The notes below the pieces were generated by a model. That model saw only the letters and a program-made list of their open reading frames with translations. It had not been told where the DNA came from and searched no databases. A DNA stretch of 64,000 nt, taken from AG1 sp035559775. Its GTDB lineage: Archaea; Thermoproteota; Thermoprotei_A; Sulfolobales; AG1. Every line of letters starts with the position of its first letter. The first letter of the stretch is position 1. Made by a program: the position numbers and the translations under genes. Location of the stretch: contig DATMAU010000018.1 of NCBI GenBank assembly GCA_035559775.1, positions 66,685 to 130,684 on the forward strand. The letters run 5' to 3'. This document shows positions 52,654 through 62,590 of the stretch, piece by piece.

Positions 52654-53292
52654 CTATATATGGTGCATTTTCTCTATTATGAGGTTTTCGAGTATTGATG
52701 CTAGCTCGCGCGCTGCTTTTTCAGCTTCTCCCTCTCTATTATAAACTATGTTTACGGTTGCTCCTGTGAATGATGCTACTACTAGTGCTTCTATTCTGTT
52801 CATTCTCATCATCTCCTCTATGATTGCCGGGTCTGCGTAGTCTTTTCTAACTCTCGTCTTATCCCTGGCTTGTCTTGATAGGATCTCTTCTGGCGATGCC
52901 TCTATAAGGATAATGGCGTCTGGCTTTAGCTCCTGCGCAACGTGTAAAGGCAATCCTGGCCAGTAGCCTGAGGGTGTTCTTATCAAGAGGTGTGTATCTA
53001 CTATCAGCAATCCTTTCGAGCCTTGGAGTTCTTCTGAGGCGTTTTTAATCATCATTCTAGCCGCTTCGGCTTGGTTTTCGACCTGGATTCTTATTGGGAG
53101 GCTTCTAATCTCATCTCTATTCTTGACAGCACCTATTAGGGAGAGTCTTTTGAACATATAATCGCCATAGTTAAGTACGATAGTCTTCAAACCCCTACTC
53201 GAGAGGATCTTTACTGATAGGTCAACTACCGTTGATTTACCAACGCCTGGGACGCCAACGATTATGGCGACAGGGAATGGGTGTCTAAGCAA
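52654..53292 (-). CDS. adkA: Archaeal adenylate kinase
   Basis: A 212-residue AdkA-type adenylate kinase (ATP + AMP = 2 ADP). P-loop GVPGVGKST, then NYGDYMFK, RDEIRSLPI, LLIVDTHLLIRTPSGYWPGL and RDKTRVRKDY, all typical of the archaeal enzyme and distinct from the bacterial type. TTG 53292 follows GGGG. It is a housekeeping gene embedded in the polysaccharide region. Confidence 0.92.
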   Translation of the reverse strand: MLRHPFPVAIIVGVPGVGKSTVVDLSVKILSSRGLKTIVLNYGDYMFKRLSLIGAVKNRDEIRSLPIRIQVENQAEAARMMIKNASEELQGSKGLLIVDTHLLIRTPSGYWPGLPLHVAQELKPDAIILIEASPEEILSRQARDKTRVRKDYADPAIIEEMMRMNRIEALVVASFTGATVNIVYNREGEAEKAARELASILENLIIEKMHHI

Positions 53293-53564
53293 AGAACCCC
53301 CAGAGCATCACCACTATAAAGAATATAAATATAGACCGAAGGATCAGGACTACTAACAGCTATACTGTATTACAAAACCTTGTAGGATCCCCTCTGCAGA
53401 GAATATAGGTAGTTGATCGAAGAGATCTCTATAAAGATGCTCCAATGCATCTCATAATCAGTTATTTGATAACTAGTAAGCAGTATATCAGTAAATCAAC
53501 ACTCCGCTGAGGCGTAGTTTATCGCTATGTATTCAAACCTATCTGTGGTTTTTATTAACCCCAC

Positions 53565-54656
53565 ATGTTAAACACCATCGGGGTATCTATAGCTTATCCA
53601 ATGGTTTCGATTATCTGGCTTAACTATAATAGTAAGGGTATAGTGGATCGTGTTTTGAAATCCCTCGATGCCGTTTTTGACCTTGACTATCCTGAGGATC
53701 GCTATGAACTCATAGTAGTTGATAATGGCTCTAGCGATGGTAGCTTTGAGACTATAAGGGGTTTTGTTGAGAGGAGATCTAATATTAAGAAGAAGATCTT
53801 GGGTCTCGATCGCAACCTAGGCTTTGCTGGAGGCTGCAATGCTGGTTTCAGGGCTAGGGATAGGGGTGCGAAATATATTGTCCTTCTAAACAACGATGCC
53901 ATCCCCCGCAAAGATAGCCTGAGGATCTTTGTTGAGGAGATGGAGAAACGCCCCTACCTAGGAGGTGCTCAGGGGGTGATCGTGGATCCTAGGACGGGTT
54001 TTGTTGATACTGCTGGTAACTATGTCAGCGAATACCTATTCCCACTAGCATATCTAAGGGGAAACCCTCCCAACGATATGAAGAGGCCTCTCTATATATC
54101 ATACCCAGACGGTGCTTACTCGATCTGGAGGGTTGATGCCGTGCTTAAAGCCAACAAGGCTGAGAGGCTGTTCTACGACGAGCTCTTCGCATACTGCGAC
54201 GATATAGTCCTTGGACTCAAGATCTGGGATTCGGACTATAAAGCCGCATCTTTCCCCCACGTGGTTGCTGAGCATAGCAGGGGCTCAACGCTTGGCAAGG
54301 ATCGATCGGCGCAGATTCTACATACTATTAAATGTATATCGTTTCTCTACCACATATCACGCCTCAGCCTGGTTAGAAGGCTCATGGCGAGAAGCCTGCC
54401 TATCAAGAAAGGCATACCATTGCTGGTGAGACCCCCGTTCACGCTCACCCCTGGGAAGATATGGAGAGCCTGGAATGAGGGGAAGGAGCTGGGGCTAAGG
54501 ATCCGGGGTAGCGAGGGTTATATCGATATAGATAAAGCCCCTTTAGTAAGGCATAGAAATATTATAGATAAAGTCCTATTCTTAGCCCCTGCTAGATATA
54601 TAGCTAGGTATAAAACGAAAGAGCTGGAGGAGATCTACAGACTCGATGATCGATAA
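53565..54656 (+). CDS. Glycosyltransferase, GT2 (rhamnosyltransferase-like)
   Basis: A 363-residue GT-A enzyme with VSIIWLNYNSKGIVDRVLKS, VVDNGSSDGSFE, LGFAGGCNAGFR and LLNNDAIPRKDSL (NND metal site). The FAYCDDIVLGLKI block is the ED-like acceptor motif. This set of motifs is typical of rhamnosyl and related transferases, and the dTDP-rhamnose genes follow. ATG 53565 with GTTTTTATTAACC about 20 nt upstream as TATA-like element. Confidence 0.85.
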   Translation: MLNTIGVSIAYPMVSIIWLNYNSKGIVDRVLKSLDAVFDLDYPEDRYELIVVDNGSSDGSFETIRGFVERRSNIKKKILGLDRNLGFAGGCNAGFRARDRGAKYIVLLNNDAIPRKDSLRIFVEEMEKRPYLGGAQGVIVDPRTGFVDTAGNYVSEYLFPLAYLRGNPPNDMKRPLYISYPDGAYSIWRVDAVLKANKAERLFYDELFAYCDDIVLGLKIWDSDYKAASFPHVVAEHSRGSTLGKDRSAQILHTIKCISFLYHISRLSLVRRLMARSLPIKKGIPLLVRPPFTLTPGKIWRAWNEGKELGLRIRGSEGYIDIDKAPLVRHRNIIDKVLFLAPARYIARYKTKELEEIYRLDDR

Positions 54657-54734
54657 ACAAATATTTCGATCTAGAGGCGTTGGTTATTTATTAATTTTTC
54701 CTATGTATAGTTGGATGGCTATGTGGTGCTTAGT

Positions 54735-55799
54735 ATGGATGGTGTTGTGCTTGTAGCCGGCGAGGGTACAAGGCTCAGACCCTTGACCTTCACAGTCCCC
54801 AAACCACTGATCCCTATTATGGGGAGGCCCCTCATATCCTACGGCCTTAGGGGTCTCGTATCAGGGGGTGTTGATAACATCGTCTTTGTTATAGGACATC
54901 TTGGGGGCTATTTTATCGATTATTTTGGCGATGGTTCCAGCATTGGTGTTAGGGTCTCGTATGTTACTCAAGAAAGGAGGCTTGGGATAGCCCACGCTAT
55001 ATATAGGGCTATCGAGTCAGGGGCCGTGAAGGAGAGCTTTGTTGTATATCTTGGCGATAATTATTTTGGCAACGATATAGGGTTTATAATAAGATCCTTT
55101 GCTGGGAGTGATCACGATGTCTATATAGTGCTTACAAAGACAAAGGATCCCTCTAAATTTGGCTACGTACTCCTAAGGGATGGGAAGGTTTATAAGCTGA
55201 TCGAGAAGCCCAGAGATCCCCCGCCAGGCGGCTATACACTCTCCGGGCTATATATGTTCAGAGACCCGGATCTTGTTGCAAGAGCCTTCAAAGATCTTAA
55301 GCCTAGCTGGAGAGGTGAGTACGAGATCACAGACCTGATCCAGTGGTTCATAGATAGAGACTATAGCGTGGGCTATAGCATTGTGACAGGCTGGTGGAAA
55401 GATGCTGGGAGCCCCAGCGATCTCCTAGAACTCCTCTACCTAATGCTAGATAAGGTTGATGAGAGAATCGAGGGGGAGGTTAGGGGTGAAGTGATTGGAA
55501 GGGCCGTCATTGAGAAGGGAGCCGTTATCGAGGGGAGGATTGTGGGGCCTGCATATATAGGTAGAGGGGCATATATCTCGAGGGATGCGATCATAGAGCA
55601 CTATGTTGATGTGGAGAGTGGAAGCAGGATCCTTGGTGGAAGCCTTACTAGATCCCTAGTACTCGAGGAGGTTGAGATAAATGCCAGCAGAGCTAGGATC
55701 GTTGACTCGATAATCGGTAGAAGCTCGAAGGTTGTGCTGGGAAACGGCTCATACTCTATTATTACTGGTGATTATAGTAGGATAGTCCAGGGTGCATAG
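54735..55799 (+). CDS. rmlA: Glucose-1-phosphate thymidylyltransferase (RmlA, long form)
   Basis: A 354-residue sugar-1-phosphate nucleotidyltransferase that makes dTDP-glucose. VLVAGEGTRLRPLTFTVPK is the nucleotide loop and signature lysine, FVVYLGDNYF the metal aspartate, and KPRDPPPG the second lysine. The C-terminal quarter is a left-handed beta-helix of hexapeptide repeats. ATG 54735 with GGTG upstream is preferred to TTG 54711. Its stop lies 8 nt into the epimerase gene, first in a four-gene operon. Confidence 0.88.
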   Translation: MDGVVLVAGEGTRLRPLTFTVPKPLIPIMGRPLISYGLRGLVSGGVDNIVFVIGHLGGYFIDYFGDGSSIGVRVSYVTQERRLGIAHAIYRAIESGAVKESFVVYLGDNYFGNDIGFIIRSFAGSDHDVYIVLTKTKDPSKFGYVLLRDGKVYKLIEKPRDPPPGGYTLSGLYMFRDPDLVARAFKDLKPSWRGEYEITDLIQWFIDRDYSVGYSIVTGWWKDAGSPSDLLELLYLMLDKVDERIEGEVRGEVIGRAVIEKGAVIEGRIVGPAYIGRGAYISRDAIIEHYVDVESGSRILGGSLTRSLVLEEVEINASRARIVDSIIGRSSKVVLGNGSYSIITGDYSRIVQGA

Positions 55800-56808
55800 G
55801 TTGCGTATCTTCATAACAGGAGGAGCGGGATATATAGGATCAGTGCTCACCAGGCTTCTCCTCAGTAAGGGTTATAGAGTGACGGTAGCGGATCTCCTTC
55901 TCTTCGGGGATATGGGGATCAAGGAACTTGTAGGTGAGAAGGGTTTCAAACTGCTTAAGATCGATGTTAGGAGTATAGATATGGATGCTATTAGGGGGCA
56001 TGATGTTGTTATAGATCTAGCCGCTATATCGCAGCCAGACCCTTCTGGAAAAATAGATCAGGGTCTATTCTACGAGATGAACGCAGTATCTCCCGTAAGG
56101 GTTGCTAGTCTATCCATGAAGGGCTGTGTAGAGAGATATGTATTCGCCTCAACATGCAGTGTCTACGGATTCCAGGATAGGGTTGTTAATGAGGATTCGG
56201 AGCCAAACCCCATAGAGAGCTATGCTAAGATGAAATACGCTGCTGAGAAGAGGATCAGGGAGATAGCTGGAAAGAGATCCGTGATCCTCAGGATAGCCAC
56301 TGTATATGGCTATTCACCTAAGATGAGATTCGATCTAGTTGTAAACGCAATGACATTATCGCTGTATAAGCATAAGAAGATAATGGTTGGGAGACCAGGA
56401 ACCCAGATGAGGCCAGTGGTTCACGTAGGCGATGTGGCTGAGGCTATGCATCGGGTTATTGAGGCTCCGGGCGATATTGTGGGCGGTGAGATCCTTAATG
56501 TAGGCTCTAATGATCAGAACTACAGGATAGCAGATCTAGCTGGGGAAGTGTGCAAAGCTGTTACGAGCGAATGCAGGATCGAGTATTATGGTGATCCAGA
56601 TACTAGATCCTATGTTGTTGATTTTACAAAGATCTCGAGGCTTGTGGGATTCAGAGCTAGATATAGTGTTGCCGATGGTACTAGAGAGGTTTATAGAGCT
56701 CTTAAGAACGGTCTCATCTCGGACGAGCCTTGGACGAGGGTTATAGATTGGTGGAGCTATCTCCACTCCCAAGGTGTTGTTAAAGTCACGGGGGTTAGTG
56801 ATCTTTGA
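55792..56808 (+). CDS. NAD-dependent sugar epimerase/dehydratase (extended SDR)
   Basis: A 338-residue extended short-chain dehydrogenase. NAD loop FITGGAGYIGSVLTRLL and catalytic YAKMKYAAEK. Between rmlA and rmlD one expects RmlB (dTDP-glucose 4,6-dehydratase), but that enzyme has STDEVYG with a catalytic Asp-Glu pair; here the motif is FASTCSVYG, as in 4-epimerases. Either it is a C-4 epimerase that diverts the pathway or the dehydratase is elsewhere. ATG 55792 (TTG 55801 is an alternative), overlapping rmlA by 8 nt and rmlD by 4 nt. Confidence 0.82.
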   Translation: MHRLRIFITGGAGYIGSVLTRLLLSKGYRVTVADLLLFGDMGIKELVGEKGFKLLKIDVRSIDMDAIRGHDVVIDLAAISQPDPSGKIDQGLFYEMNAVSPVRVASLSMKGCVERYVFASTCSVYGFQDRVVNEDSEPNPIESYAKMKYAAEKRIREIAGKRSVILRIATVYGYSPKMRFDLVVNAMTLSLYKHKKIMVGRPGTQMRPVVHVGDVAEAMHRVIEAPGDIVGGEILNVGSNDQNYRIADLAGEVCKAVTSECRIEYYGDPDTRSYVVDFTKISRLVGFRARYSVADGTREVYRALKNGLISDEPWTRVIDWWSYLHSQGVVKVTGVSDL

Positions 56809-57701
56809 GGATCCTGGTGACAGGCGGTTCAAGCACTCCTGGCTATAAGCTTGTTCTAAAGCTTGCTGAGAGGGGTTATGATGTCTATGCCCAATACTAC
56901 TCCCACGAGATCCCCGAGATCCCTGGTGTTAGGAGGGTGAGGCTTGACCTCAGGGATAGCGATAAAATCATCGATGTTCTCGGGGATATCAAACCCAGCA
57001 TTATTATACATACAGCAGCTGTTGGGGATGTGGATCTCTGCGAAACTAATAGGGATTTTGCTTGGAGGGTTAATGTTGAGGCTACTAAAGCTATCTCTAG
57101 GTTTGCGTCTAGAAATAGATCTTTCTTGGTTTACCTATCAACAGACTATGTTTTTGACGGTGAGAGGGGTATGTATAGAGAGGAAGATACCCCCAACCCG
57201 GTGAATTACTATGGGTTGACAAAGCTTGTTGCCGAGGGTATTGTTGCCTCCTCAACTGAGGATCATGTTATTGTTAGGGCTAGCCATATATATGGTTTTG
57301 GCATGGGTAGGGTTAATTTTGCGAGACACGTGGTAGAATCGCTGAGCAAGGGTCAGCCTGTAAGGGCTCTTGTGGATCAGTGGCTTTCACCAACCCTAAA
57401 CACGCTTCTAGCCGAGGCGATAGTGGAGATTGTTGAGAAGGGTTTGAGAGGACTCTTCCATATTGCTGGTGAGAGAGTGAGTAGATATGATTTTGCCAGA
57501 GCTATTGCTAGGAGGTTTGGTTTTAAAGAAGATCTTATCGAGCCAATAACATCGAGGGATATTGTCTTTAAGGCTAGAAGGCCTAGGGACTCGAGCCTTA
57601 ATACAGAGAAGGCTAAGCAGCTGCTCAAAACACCTTTCCATAGTCTCGATCACTCGCTAGAGATCCTCTATAGAGAGTGGCTCTCAGCGAGGGGTGTTTA
57701 G
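56805..57701 (+). CDS. rmlD: dTDP-4-dehydrorhamnose reductase (RmlD)
   Basis: A 298-residue SDR: LVTGGSSTPGYKL nucleotide loop, IIHTAAVGDVDLCE, YLSTDYVFDGERGMYREEDT, then YYGLTKLVAE with the catalytic Tyr/Lys. It reduces dTDP-4-dehydro-6-deoxy sugar to dTDP-rhamnose. The TTG start overlaps the previous stop by 4 nt (TTGA), so translation is coupled. Confidence 0.87.
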   Translation: MRILVTGGSSTPGYKLVLKLAERGYDVYAQYYSHEIPEIPGVRRVRLDLRDSDKIIDVLGDIKPSIIIHTAAVGDVDLCETNRDFAWRVNVEATKAISRFASRNRSFLVYLSTDYVFDGERGMYREEDTPNPVNYYGLTKLVAEGIVASSTEDHVIVRASHIYGFGMGRVNFARHVVESLSKGQPVRALVDQWLSPTLNTLLAEAIVEIVEKGLRGLFHIAGERVSRYDFARAIARRFGFKEDLIEPITSRDIVFKARRPRDSSLNTEKAKQLLKTPFHSLDHSLEILYREWLSARGV

Positions 57702-58259
57702 ATGCCGTTCAAGAGCTTTAGAAGGCTTAAGATCCCCGATGTAATATTGATCGAAGCTGAGAGGTTCAACGACGCTAGAGGCTTCTTCTCAGAGCTCTAT
57801 AAGAGGACAGACTACCAAGCCCACGGGGTTTTCCACGACTTCGTCCAGGCTAACCTCAGCTATTCAAGGAGAGGCGTTGTGAGAGGACTTCACTACCAAT
57901 TAAAACCAATGGAACAGGGTAAGCTGGTCACAGTAGTCTCGGGAAAGGTGCTTGACGTAGCCTTAGATGTTAGGAGAGGCTCCCCATGGTACGGCTCACA
58001 CGTGGCTGTAGAACTATCACCAGGACTCCTCCTATGGATCCCCCCAGGATTCGCACACGGCTTCCAAGCCCTCGAAGATACCTACTTCTTATATTTGGTA
58101 ACCAAGGAGTATAGCCAGCAGCATGAGAGATGCGTTAGGTGGGATGACGAGGAGCTTGGGATAGAATGGCCTATTAAGGAGAACGTTATAGTGAGTGATA
58201 AGGATAAGAAATGCCCACCATTAAGAGAAGCTGAAACAAACTTCGAATACCCCATATAG
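57702..58259 (+). CDS. rmlC: dTDP-4-dehydrorhamnose 3,5-epimerase (RmlC)
   Basis: A 185-residue cupin epimerase. NDARGFFSELYKRTDY, then VVRGLHYQLKPMEQGKLV with the catalytic histidine, DVRRGSPWYGSHVAVELS and WIPPGFAHGFQALED; the paired Tyr in YLVTKEYS closes the site. ATG directly after the rmlD stop. Last gene of the operon. Confidence 0.93.
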   Translation: MPFKSFRRLKIPDVILIEAERFNDARGFFSELYKRTDYQAHGVFHDFVQANLSYSRRGVVRGLHYQLKPMEQGKLVTVVSGKVLDVALDVRRGSPWYGSHVAVELSPGLLLWIPPGFAHGFQALEDTYFLYLVTKEYSQQHERCVRWDDEELGIEWPIKENVIVSDKDKKCPPLREAETNFEYPI

Positions 58260-58302
58260 AACATCCAGTAACCAAAATATTTAGGAGAGAGTAAGGGTTT
58301 AG

Positions 58303-58448
58303 GTTTCATAGCGGTTGTTTTTATATCAACCGCTCTTCCCTTAGTTTCACTGGCCTCCACCCGTTTGGGATGACCCCAACCCGCAGCTCCCCCTCATAGC
58401 TTTGCCCTGGTTCACTGCTGTGGGAACTTCTACATCCTGGATCTACCG
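58303..58448 (-). repeat. tnpB 3'-end/omega-RNA-like element with terminal hairpin
   Basis: Minus-strand copy of the family also found at 16.9, 18.1, 19.8 and 46.3 kb: CCAGGATGTAGAAG, AAAGCTATGAGG, GAGCTGCGGGTTGGGGTCAT, GGGTGGAGGCC, then GGGAAGAGCGGTTG. At its 3' end AGCGGTTG (minus; 58334-58327) pairs perfectly with CAACCGCT (58317-58310) around nine bases. No transposase gene is near. Confidence 0.5.
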
Positions 58449-59443
58449 TAAAAATAATAGAGCTTACACTGTGTTCTCATAGAACTATGAGTTTAATATC
58501 ATTTTTATAAACCCTCATGAAATCCGGAACAGTTGGTTACGGCTAACATAGACGGCTAATCTGTTGATGGGATGTTCTATATGATAGCATTCCAGCCTCG
58601 TCAGGCGCCTAAGAGCCTGTAAGGAAAACAGTATGATATGTATTATGTGCTAGGCTAAGGCTTTAAGGGTTTTATTAATCTCTTTAAGAGATCAATTTAT
58701 AAGAACGCGTGTATATTGTGATATATTGTCATCACGGTTCTCAAGATCCTCTGTATCTATTGAGGTTTTGCACAGGCTAGCAGTGTTCACGATGCTCAAA
58801 GATTTGCTCCTGCGTGTCCAGACGATCTTAAGGCAGATCCCTAGGTTGTCTTGGCTCTCGGACAGTCTTAGAATAATCTCTTAAAACACGACTATGCCTT
58901 TGAGACTCAATCTCCAAGCTTCCAAGATGCCTTAGATTAAAGATTAATTTATTGTTCACCTTCAGTGCGAGGTATTTCGAGTCACGAAAGTAAACGGCTT
59001 GAGTCTAGCAGCGGTATCGGTGTGAAGGATTTTTTATCATTCCGCTGGCCTAACGTGAACTTTCACCATGCTAGGTTTCTCTCCCTTGCTATGGGAGGAT
59101 TTTTGTGATTAATTGACAAAGGCTCCTTATATCTATCAGGGATACTTATATTTGGCTTAGCCTAGTTCCACGTATTATGTGTGGAGAAAATATCTTCTTT
59201 TATTAAATAGCACGCCTTTGGGTTAATGAATCATACTTTGGAGAGTAGATAAGGTAAAGTTATGGAAAATACATAGGCTTAATTAATAGCTTTAAACTCT
59301 AATAGATTCTAATAAAGGCTTTTCTTAGGCAGATAGTTCTTATATGTTGATATCCCAATATGGATAGGCTTTTCTCGATTTGAGCAAATCGATCCGATGT
59401 TTTTATGTGTAAAGATCTTCACCACATATTAGATATATTCTGA
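58449..59443. other. About 1 kb without recognisable genes
   Basis: Beyond the repeat element I find no open frame with family marks, no tRNA and no array in this stretch. Base composition is more A/T-rich than in the genes on either side. Confidence 0.5.
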
Positions 59444-60568
59444 CTACTGAGGATCTTCATTTAATCCCTGTCTGAATATTTTCTCTACATTTTCTGCCGT
59501 TTTATCCCATGTCAACTCTTTTGCTGTTCTTAGACCGTTTTTCCTCAGCTCTTCTGCTAAGTTCTCATCAGTTAATATTCTGAAAATAGCCTTAGCCATA
59601 CTCTCAGGATCCTCTGGTGGGACTACAAGGGAGTTTACCTCGTGGAAACAGTAATCCTCTGTTCCATATCTGGTAGTGACTACAGGGGTTCCACAGGCCA
59701 TGGCTTCAAGGGGCGGTAGTGGAGAGCTCTCATAAGGCGATGGGTTTACCGCAACGTCGGCCATGGAGTAAAGCTCTGCCAGCTTTTCGTCTGACGGATT
59801 CACGAAGTATTCTGTTGGAACTGGAGATAGCTTAGCTAGCCTAGGATCATCGCCATAGAGAATCAACTTCAATTTAAGGTTAGAACTCTTACGGATAATG
59901 TTTAAGGCTTTATATATATAATTCAAATTACCTGCTTTACCCCTCTTACCGAGCGCGATGATAGCTTTAACATCCCTCCTCTTTTCCACATTCCTTGGAA
60001 AGAAGACGCTTGTATCAACACCTGGGAGAACCACCGGCCCTTCACGACCTATTTCTTTTCTTAGCATCCCATTAACCCAAGAGGAATTAACAATCCACTT
60101 CATTGGAAGATAGTAGGTCTCTTTAGCTATATGATAGAGATAAGGATCTGAGGCGAAGAAGAGGGGCTCATAATGTTGTATATAGTAGAAAGGGCGTCCT
60201 TTACCACTCCCATATACAGCATGGGCTGAGAGGCAGTATGTAGCTACATTTATATCCACATCATCTGGGATTGCGAGGGCTAGGATTTTATTACGATCTA
60301 TGTAATATGGGATCTTGATTTTCCCTAGAAGCCAGTTACTTAGCAAACTGATCGAGAATCTTCCCTTAAAGGGAATATAGATCGAATACTTTGACTCAGG
60401 ATATATTATTCTCACCTTATCACTAAATCGAAACCATTGATGTCTTGGAGTGCCAAGACTAGTTATAGTTACTTCATGGCCTCTCTTGGCCAGCCTATTT
60501 GCCACCTCAAATATAACCCTTGTGCCCCCAGTCCTACGGGTGCTCCACAATGCAAAGTTAATCTTCAT
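59444..60568 (-). CDS. Glycosyltransferase, GT4 (group 1) type
   Basis: About 374 residues. MKINFALWSTRRTGGTRVIF starts the acceptor domain (TGG loop), VANRLAKRGHEVTI follows, and the donor domain shows AIIALGKRGKAGNLNYI, YSMADVAVNPSPYESSPLPP and LEAMACGTPVVTTRYG, the E.x7.E block. ATG 60568 is chosen over a codon 18 nt earlier, because it fits family length and follows GGGGCAGAAGG. Role in surface glycan assembly is inferred from location. Confidence 0.87.
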   Translation of the reverse strand: MKINFALWSTRRTGGTRVIFEVANRLAKRGHEVTITSLGTPRHQWFRFSDKVRIIYPESKYSIYIPFKGRFSISLLSNWLLGKIKIPYYIDRNKILALAIPDDVDINVATYCLSAHAVYGSGKGRPFYYIQHYEPLFFASDPYLYHIAKETYYLPMKWIVNSSWVNGMLRKEIGREGPVVLPGVDTSVFFPRNVEKRRDVKAIIALGKRGKAGNLNYIYKALNIIRKSSNLKLKLILYGDDPRLAKLSPVPTEYFVNPSDEKLAELYSMADVAVNPSPYESSPLPPLEAMACGTPVVTTRYGTEDYCFHEVNSLVVPPEDPESMAKAIFRILTDENLAEELRKNGLRTAKELTWDKTAENVEKIFRQGLNEDPQ

Positions 60569-60586
60569 CCTTCTGCCCCGATACAA

Positions 60587-61362
60587 AAGTTAATCGCAAG
60601 ATATTTATAAAAACATCAAGCTGTTCTACTACTGTTTCGGATTTCATGAAGACTTGTATGGGTTGATATCAATATTGATTATAGGGAGGGCTTAAGGAGG
60701 TCTATAATGCTAGGGTAGTGGGGAAAGTTTGGAAGAACATGTTAAGGAGCCATATAGATATTGCTAAATCAAGAGCAGACAGTGTTTCGAATTTAATAGG
60801 AATTATGATAGTTGATCTAGCTATCGCCTAGACCTATGGAAATGCAGGAAACGGTTTAAACCTTCACTAAAACAGGTTTTAAGAGTAATTAGAAGATCCT
60901 AGCATGTATATGCAATGAAAGGATCTTCGCATTAACCATATACCCATAGCATTACTACGCTCATCACTTACACACAAGCTCCTTCCCAAAATCCATTTGT
61001 AGTTTGCGGGTTTGTAGAGTTTTATTGAACACCGCCGGGTAGTCTTAAAGATTAAAGATATTGCAGTAAAATAGCATAGATAGTAGTTATCAGATAATAT
61101 ATAGCACTACTACCACCCCTCGACGCCTATATAGCTATTAAGGTAGGTTTTGCTGCTATTGAAACGATCCTGCATTTGTAATAGCTTAAAGTTATTGAGT
61201 ACTCCGGCTCAACAAACAGTCCAGAAGCTCTGTTGCAGAGCTAAGGAATGTCCTATAGAACCTTGTATTGGCAGAATTGTTTTTGGTTTAGTTTGCTGTG
61301 TGTTTAACTTTCTTATTGTTAAACTTATTAGTTGTTTAGCTCGATACTATGTGGTGTGTTCT
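60587..61362. other. Intergenic stretch without recognisable genes
   Basis: About 775 bases with no trusted gene. A short palindrome ATCAATATTGAT lies at 60668-60679. The open frame that reaches the antitoxin from 61150 is a fortuitous extension. Confidence 0.5.
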
Positions 61363-61617
61363 ATGAAGGGTGTTTCTTTTGAGGCTAAGGTTAGTAGGAA
61401 GAGGTTGATCTCGATTCCTAAGGCTGCTGCTGAGGCTGTTGGTATTAGTGAGGGTATGAGGGTTAGGATAACTGTTGATGATGGTAGGCTGATCATAGAG
61501 CCTGTGAGGGATGCTATATGGTATGCTCTCCATGGTCCTAAGATAGGCTATATAGGCTTTGAGGAGCTTGAGGGGGAGAGTATGCGTGAGCAGGAGAGGA
61601 TTAAGAATTCTGGTTGA
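61363..61617 (+). CDS. vapB: AbrB/SpoVT-type VapB antitoxin
   Basis: An 84-residue protein. FEAKVSRKRLISIPKAAAEA then VGISEGMRVRITVDDGRLII is a swapped-hairpin AbrB DNA-binding domain. The tail (WYALHGPKIGYIGFEELEGE) is the toxin-binding part. ATG 61363. Its gene overlaps the vapC gene by 32 nt. Confidence 0.82.
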   Translation: MKGVSFEAKVSRKRLISIPKAAAEAVGISEGMRVRITVDDGRLIIEPVRDAIWYALHGPKIGYIGFEELEGESMREQERIKNSG

Positions 61618-62035
61618 TACATTCTTTATATTGCCGGTGCTTGGTTTTAAAACTGATAATGCTATACTAAACTCATTACCCTTGCTAAGGTTGTGTGATG
61701 TCTATTACAGTGATGTGAGCATCCTTGAAGCCCTATGGAAGATAGTAAGGGTTATCAAGGATAGGGAGCAGGCTAGAATAGTTCTGGAGGGCGCCGGGCT
61801 ATTGGGATCATCGTTCAAACGCGTGGAGATCGATGGGAAAGCTCTCGGGATAGCTATAGAGCTGTATTTGAGGGGGCATAAGGATCTTATAGACAATATC
61901 CTCTACGGAGTCTCGATCTCCAAGAACCTCAAGCTCTTAACGATAGATAAAGAGCTGAGGATCTTCATTAAAAACCAAGGATTAGAAGACACATTACTAT
62001 ACCCCGAAGAGCTCGCTAGAGCCTTAGGCATTTAG
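61586..62035 (+). CDS. vapC: VapC PIN-domain toxin
   Basis: A 149-residue PIN-domain endoribonuclease. The acidic site is complete: ILVDTFF (Asp), SILEALWK (Glu), HKDLIDNILYG (Asp) and LLTIDKEL (Asp). GTG 61586 with AGGGGGAGAG upstream is preferred to TTG 61559. VapC toxins cut tRNA or rRNA when freed from VapB. The module looks intact. Confidence 0.82.
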   Translation: MSRRGLRILVDTFFILPVLGFKTDNAILNSLPLLRLCDVYYSDVSILEALWKIVRVIKDREQARIVLEGAGLLGSSFKRVEIDGKALGIAIELYLRGHKDLIDNILYGVSISKNLKLLTIDKELRIFIKNQGLEDTLLYPEELARALGI

Positions 62036-62590
62036 CTGCGGCAGAATCTTAATATAATAGCTAGAGGATCGACCTATATCTCCTGCCATTTGTTTACGCT
62101 GTGACGAATGTTTTGAGGGCTTTCTAGAACAGATCTATTTAATAATGTTATAAAGGGATCGATGATCCTGCGAAGAAAGCTGAAGAGAGTAAACGCGATT
62201 TCCAAGCTAGCAAGCTCTTTGCCTTCGAAAAGCCTATAAAGGGAGTTTGCTTCAATGTGGCCATAAGTTTAACTGTTATATTATTGATCTTGATATGGTG
62301 GGTATTATTGAGTCGGTATTCTGGTTGTTCTTCGCAGCGTGGGGTTTTCACAGTGTTCTCTTAGTCTTATCTATGCTTATCACTTCCACGTATGGGCGAT
62401 ATTATGGATGTTATGGAGGTTTTCTGGATCTTGTTACCAGCTTGGGGGCCTTGTTCTTGCTATATTTAAGTCCAGGATTTTTCTGACTAACCTCTATTTG
62501 GTGTGTCTCTCTAGTGTTATGAAAAGTTGATTGTGGGTGACGTTATGTTTATAGGTCTTGATGGGGGATTTATCATAGAGCTGTAGAGAT
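62036..62590. other. Intergenic stretch without a trusted gene
   Basis: About 555 bases. A frame from 62297 (MVGIIESVFWLFFAAWGF) recalls the membrane start of SppA-like serine proteases of Thermoprotei, but it loses that character after 20 residues. It may be a tiny fragment or chance. Confidence 0.4.

Noticed and set aside
59100..59400. Search for a tRNA or array in the long gap after the rml operon
   Set aside because: I saw no cloverleaf, no regular repeats and no long conserved frame.
62247..62486. Small protein with IIESVFWLFFAAWG
   Set aside because: It recalls the start of SppA-like proteases for about 20 residues only, then loses all similarity; too little to call even a pseudogene.
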